Assembly: GCA_964605095.1 (NCBI GenBank)
Contig: CAZSBS010000306.1
Coordinates: 1 to 5,287, forward strand
Length of the DNA stretch: 5,287 nt
Reading direction: 5' to 3'
Origin: JAUWQU01 sp964605095
GTDB lineage: Bacteria > Planctomycetota > Phycisphaerae > SM23-33
Shown here one piece after another: positions 5,176-5,287 of this stretch. The notes below the pieces were generated by a model. That model was not told the DNA's origin. It searched no databases and worked only from the letters and a program-made list of their open reading frames with translations. Numbering within the stretch: the first letter of the stretch is position 1; each line of letters begins with the position of its first letter. A program made the position numbers and the translations under genes.

Positions 5176-5287
5176 AGCAGTTTAAGTTTTTGTGTAGCAG
5201 GTCGGCCGTCGCCGAGGACGAGCCAGGCAAGGAAGCCGAAGCAGGCGATGCCTTAGCATCGCCGATGCAGGCTGACGCGGCATGGCG
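5176..5287. other. Non-coding right end with perfect hairpin, possible edge of an intergenic repeat element
   Basis: The region after ahcY holds no supported gene. A short AT-rich segment (about 5182-5199) with a T-run is followed by a GC-rich stretch with recurring GCAGGC and GATGC words. GGCGATGC (5244-5251), loop CTTA and GCATCGCC (5256-5263) form a perfect 8-bp stem with no T-tract after it. The word structure suggests a genome-dispersed repeat or the start of an element beyond the edge; this is inference. Confidence 0.4.

Overview
The window is GC-rich, protein-coding on both strands, and looks like chromosomal DNA of a bacterium, most likely a member of the Planctomycetota (perhaps Phycisphaerae-like). 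This placement is an inference. It rests on the high GC, the Gfo/Idh/MocA oxidoreductase, the repeat-filled intergenic gaps (GGCATT, CTCTGCG and CTACCGG motifs), the weak Shine-Dalgarno use, and an adenosylhomocysteinase of the short Thermotoga/archaeal type. No rRNA, tRNA, CRISPR array, transposase or integrase is visible.

Left part (1-1640): a large leftward gene running off the left edge encodes a LexA/CI-type repressor. It has an XRE-like helix-turn-helix, an Ala-Gly cleavage motif, and an S24 serine-lysine peptidase domain. Its start faces a rightward 63-residue basic ORF of unknown function. The roughly 130 bp between them hold a perfect 14-bp palindrome, a second 11-bp palindrome, and a strong rightward sigma70-like promoter (TTGACA, 17 bp, TATAGG). 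This resembles a phage immunity switch (repressor, operators, divergent small gene), but only this part is visible. A minisatellite of about nine 7-bp units follows.

Middle (1641-3640): a leftward Gfo/Idh/MocA-family NAD(P)-dependent oxidoreductase ends exactly in the minisatellite, whose units match the gene's own last bases including its stop codon. Divergent from it is a phosphoribosylanthranilate isomerase (TrpF) homolog. It keeps the barrel, the catalytic Asp and the phosphate-binding loops, but has Glu where the family has its catalytic Cys. Its predicted promoter would start the transcript at the ATG, suggesting a leaderless mRNA. A 9-bp GC hairpin without a T-tract follows it.

Right part (3641-5287): an intergenic patch full of direct and inverted GGCATT/ATTGAACATT repeats leads into a promoter and a complete S-adenosylhomocysteine hydrolase (ahcY), the enzyme that clears SAH in the methyl cycle. 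The last 112 bases carry no gene but contain a perfect hairpin and look like the edge of an intergenic repeat or element.

The three metabolic genes are not an evident operon: the oxidoreductase is on the opposite strand, and trpF and ahcY are separated by nearly 290 bp of repeats with a separate promoter. The points most worth a second look are the Cys-to-Glu TrpF, the repressor and divergent switch region, and the stop-codon-derived minisatellite.
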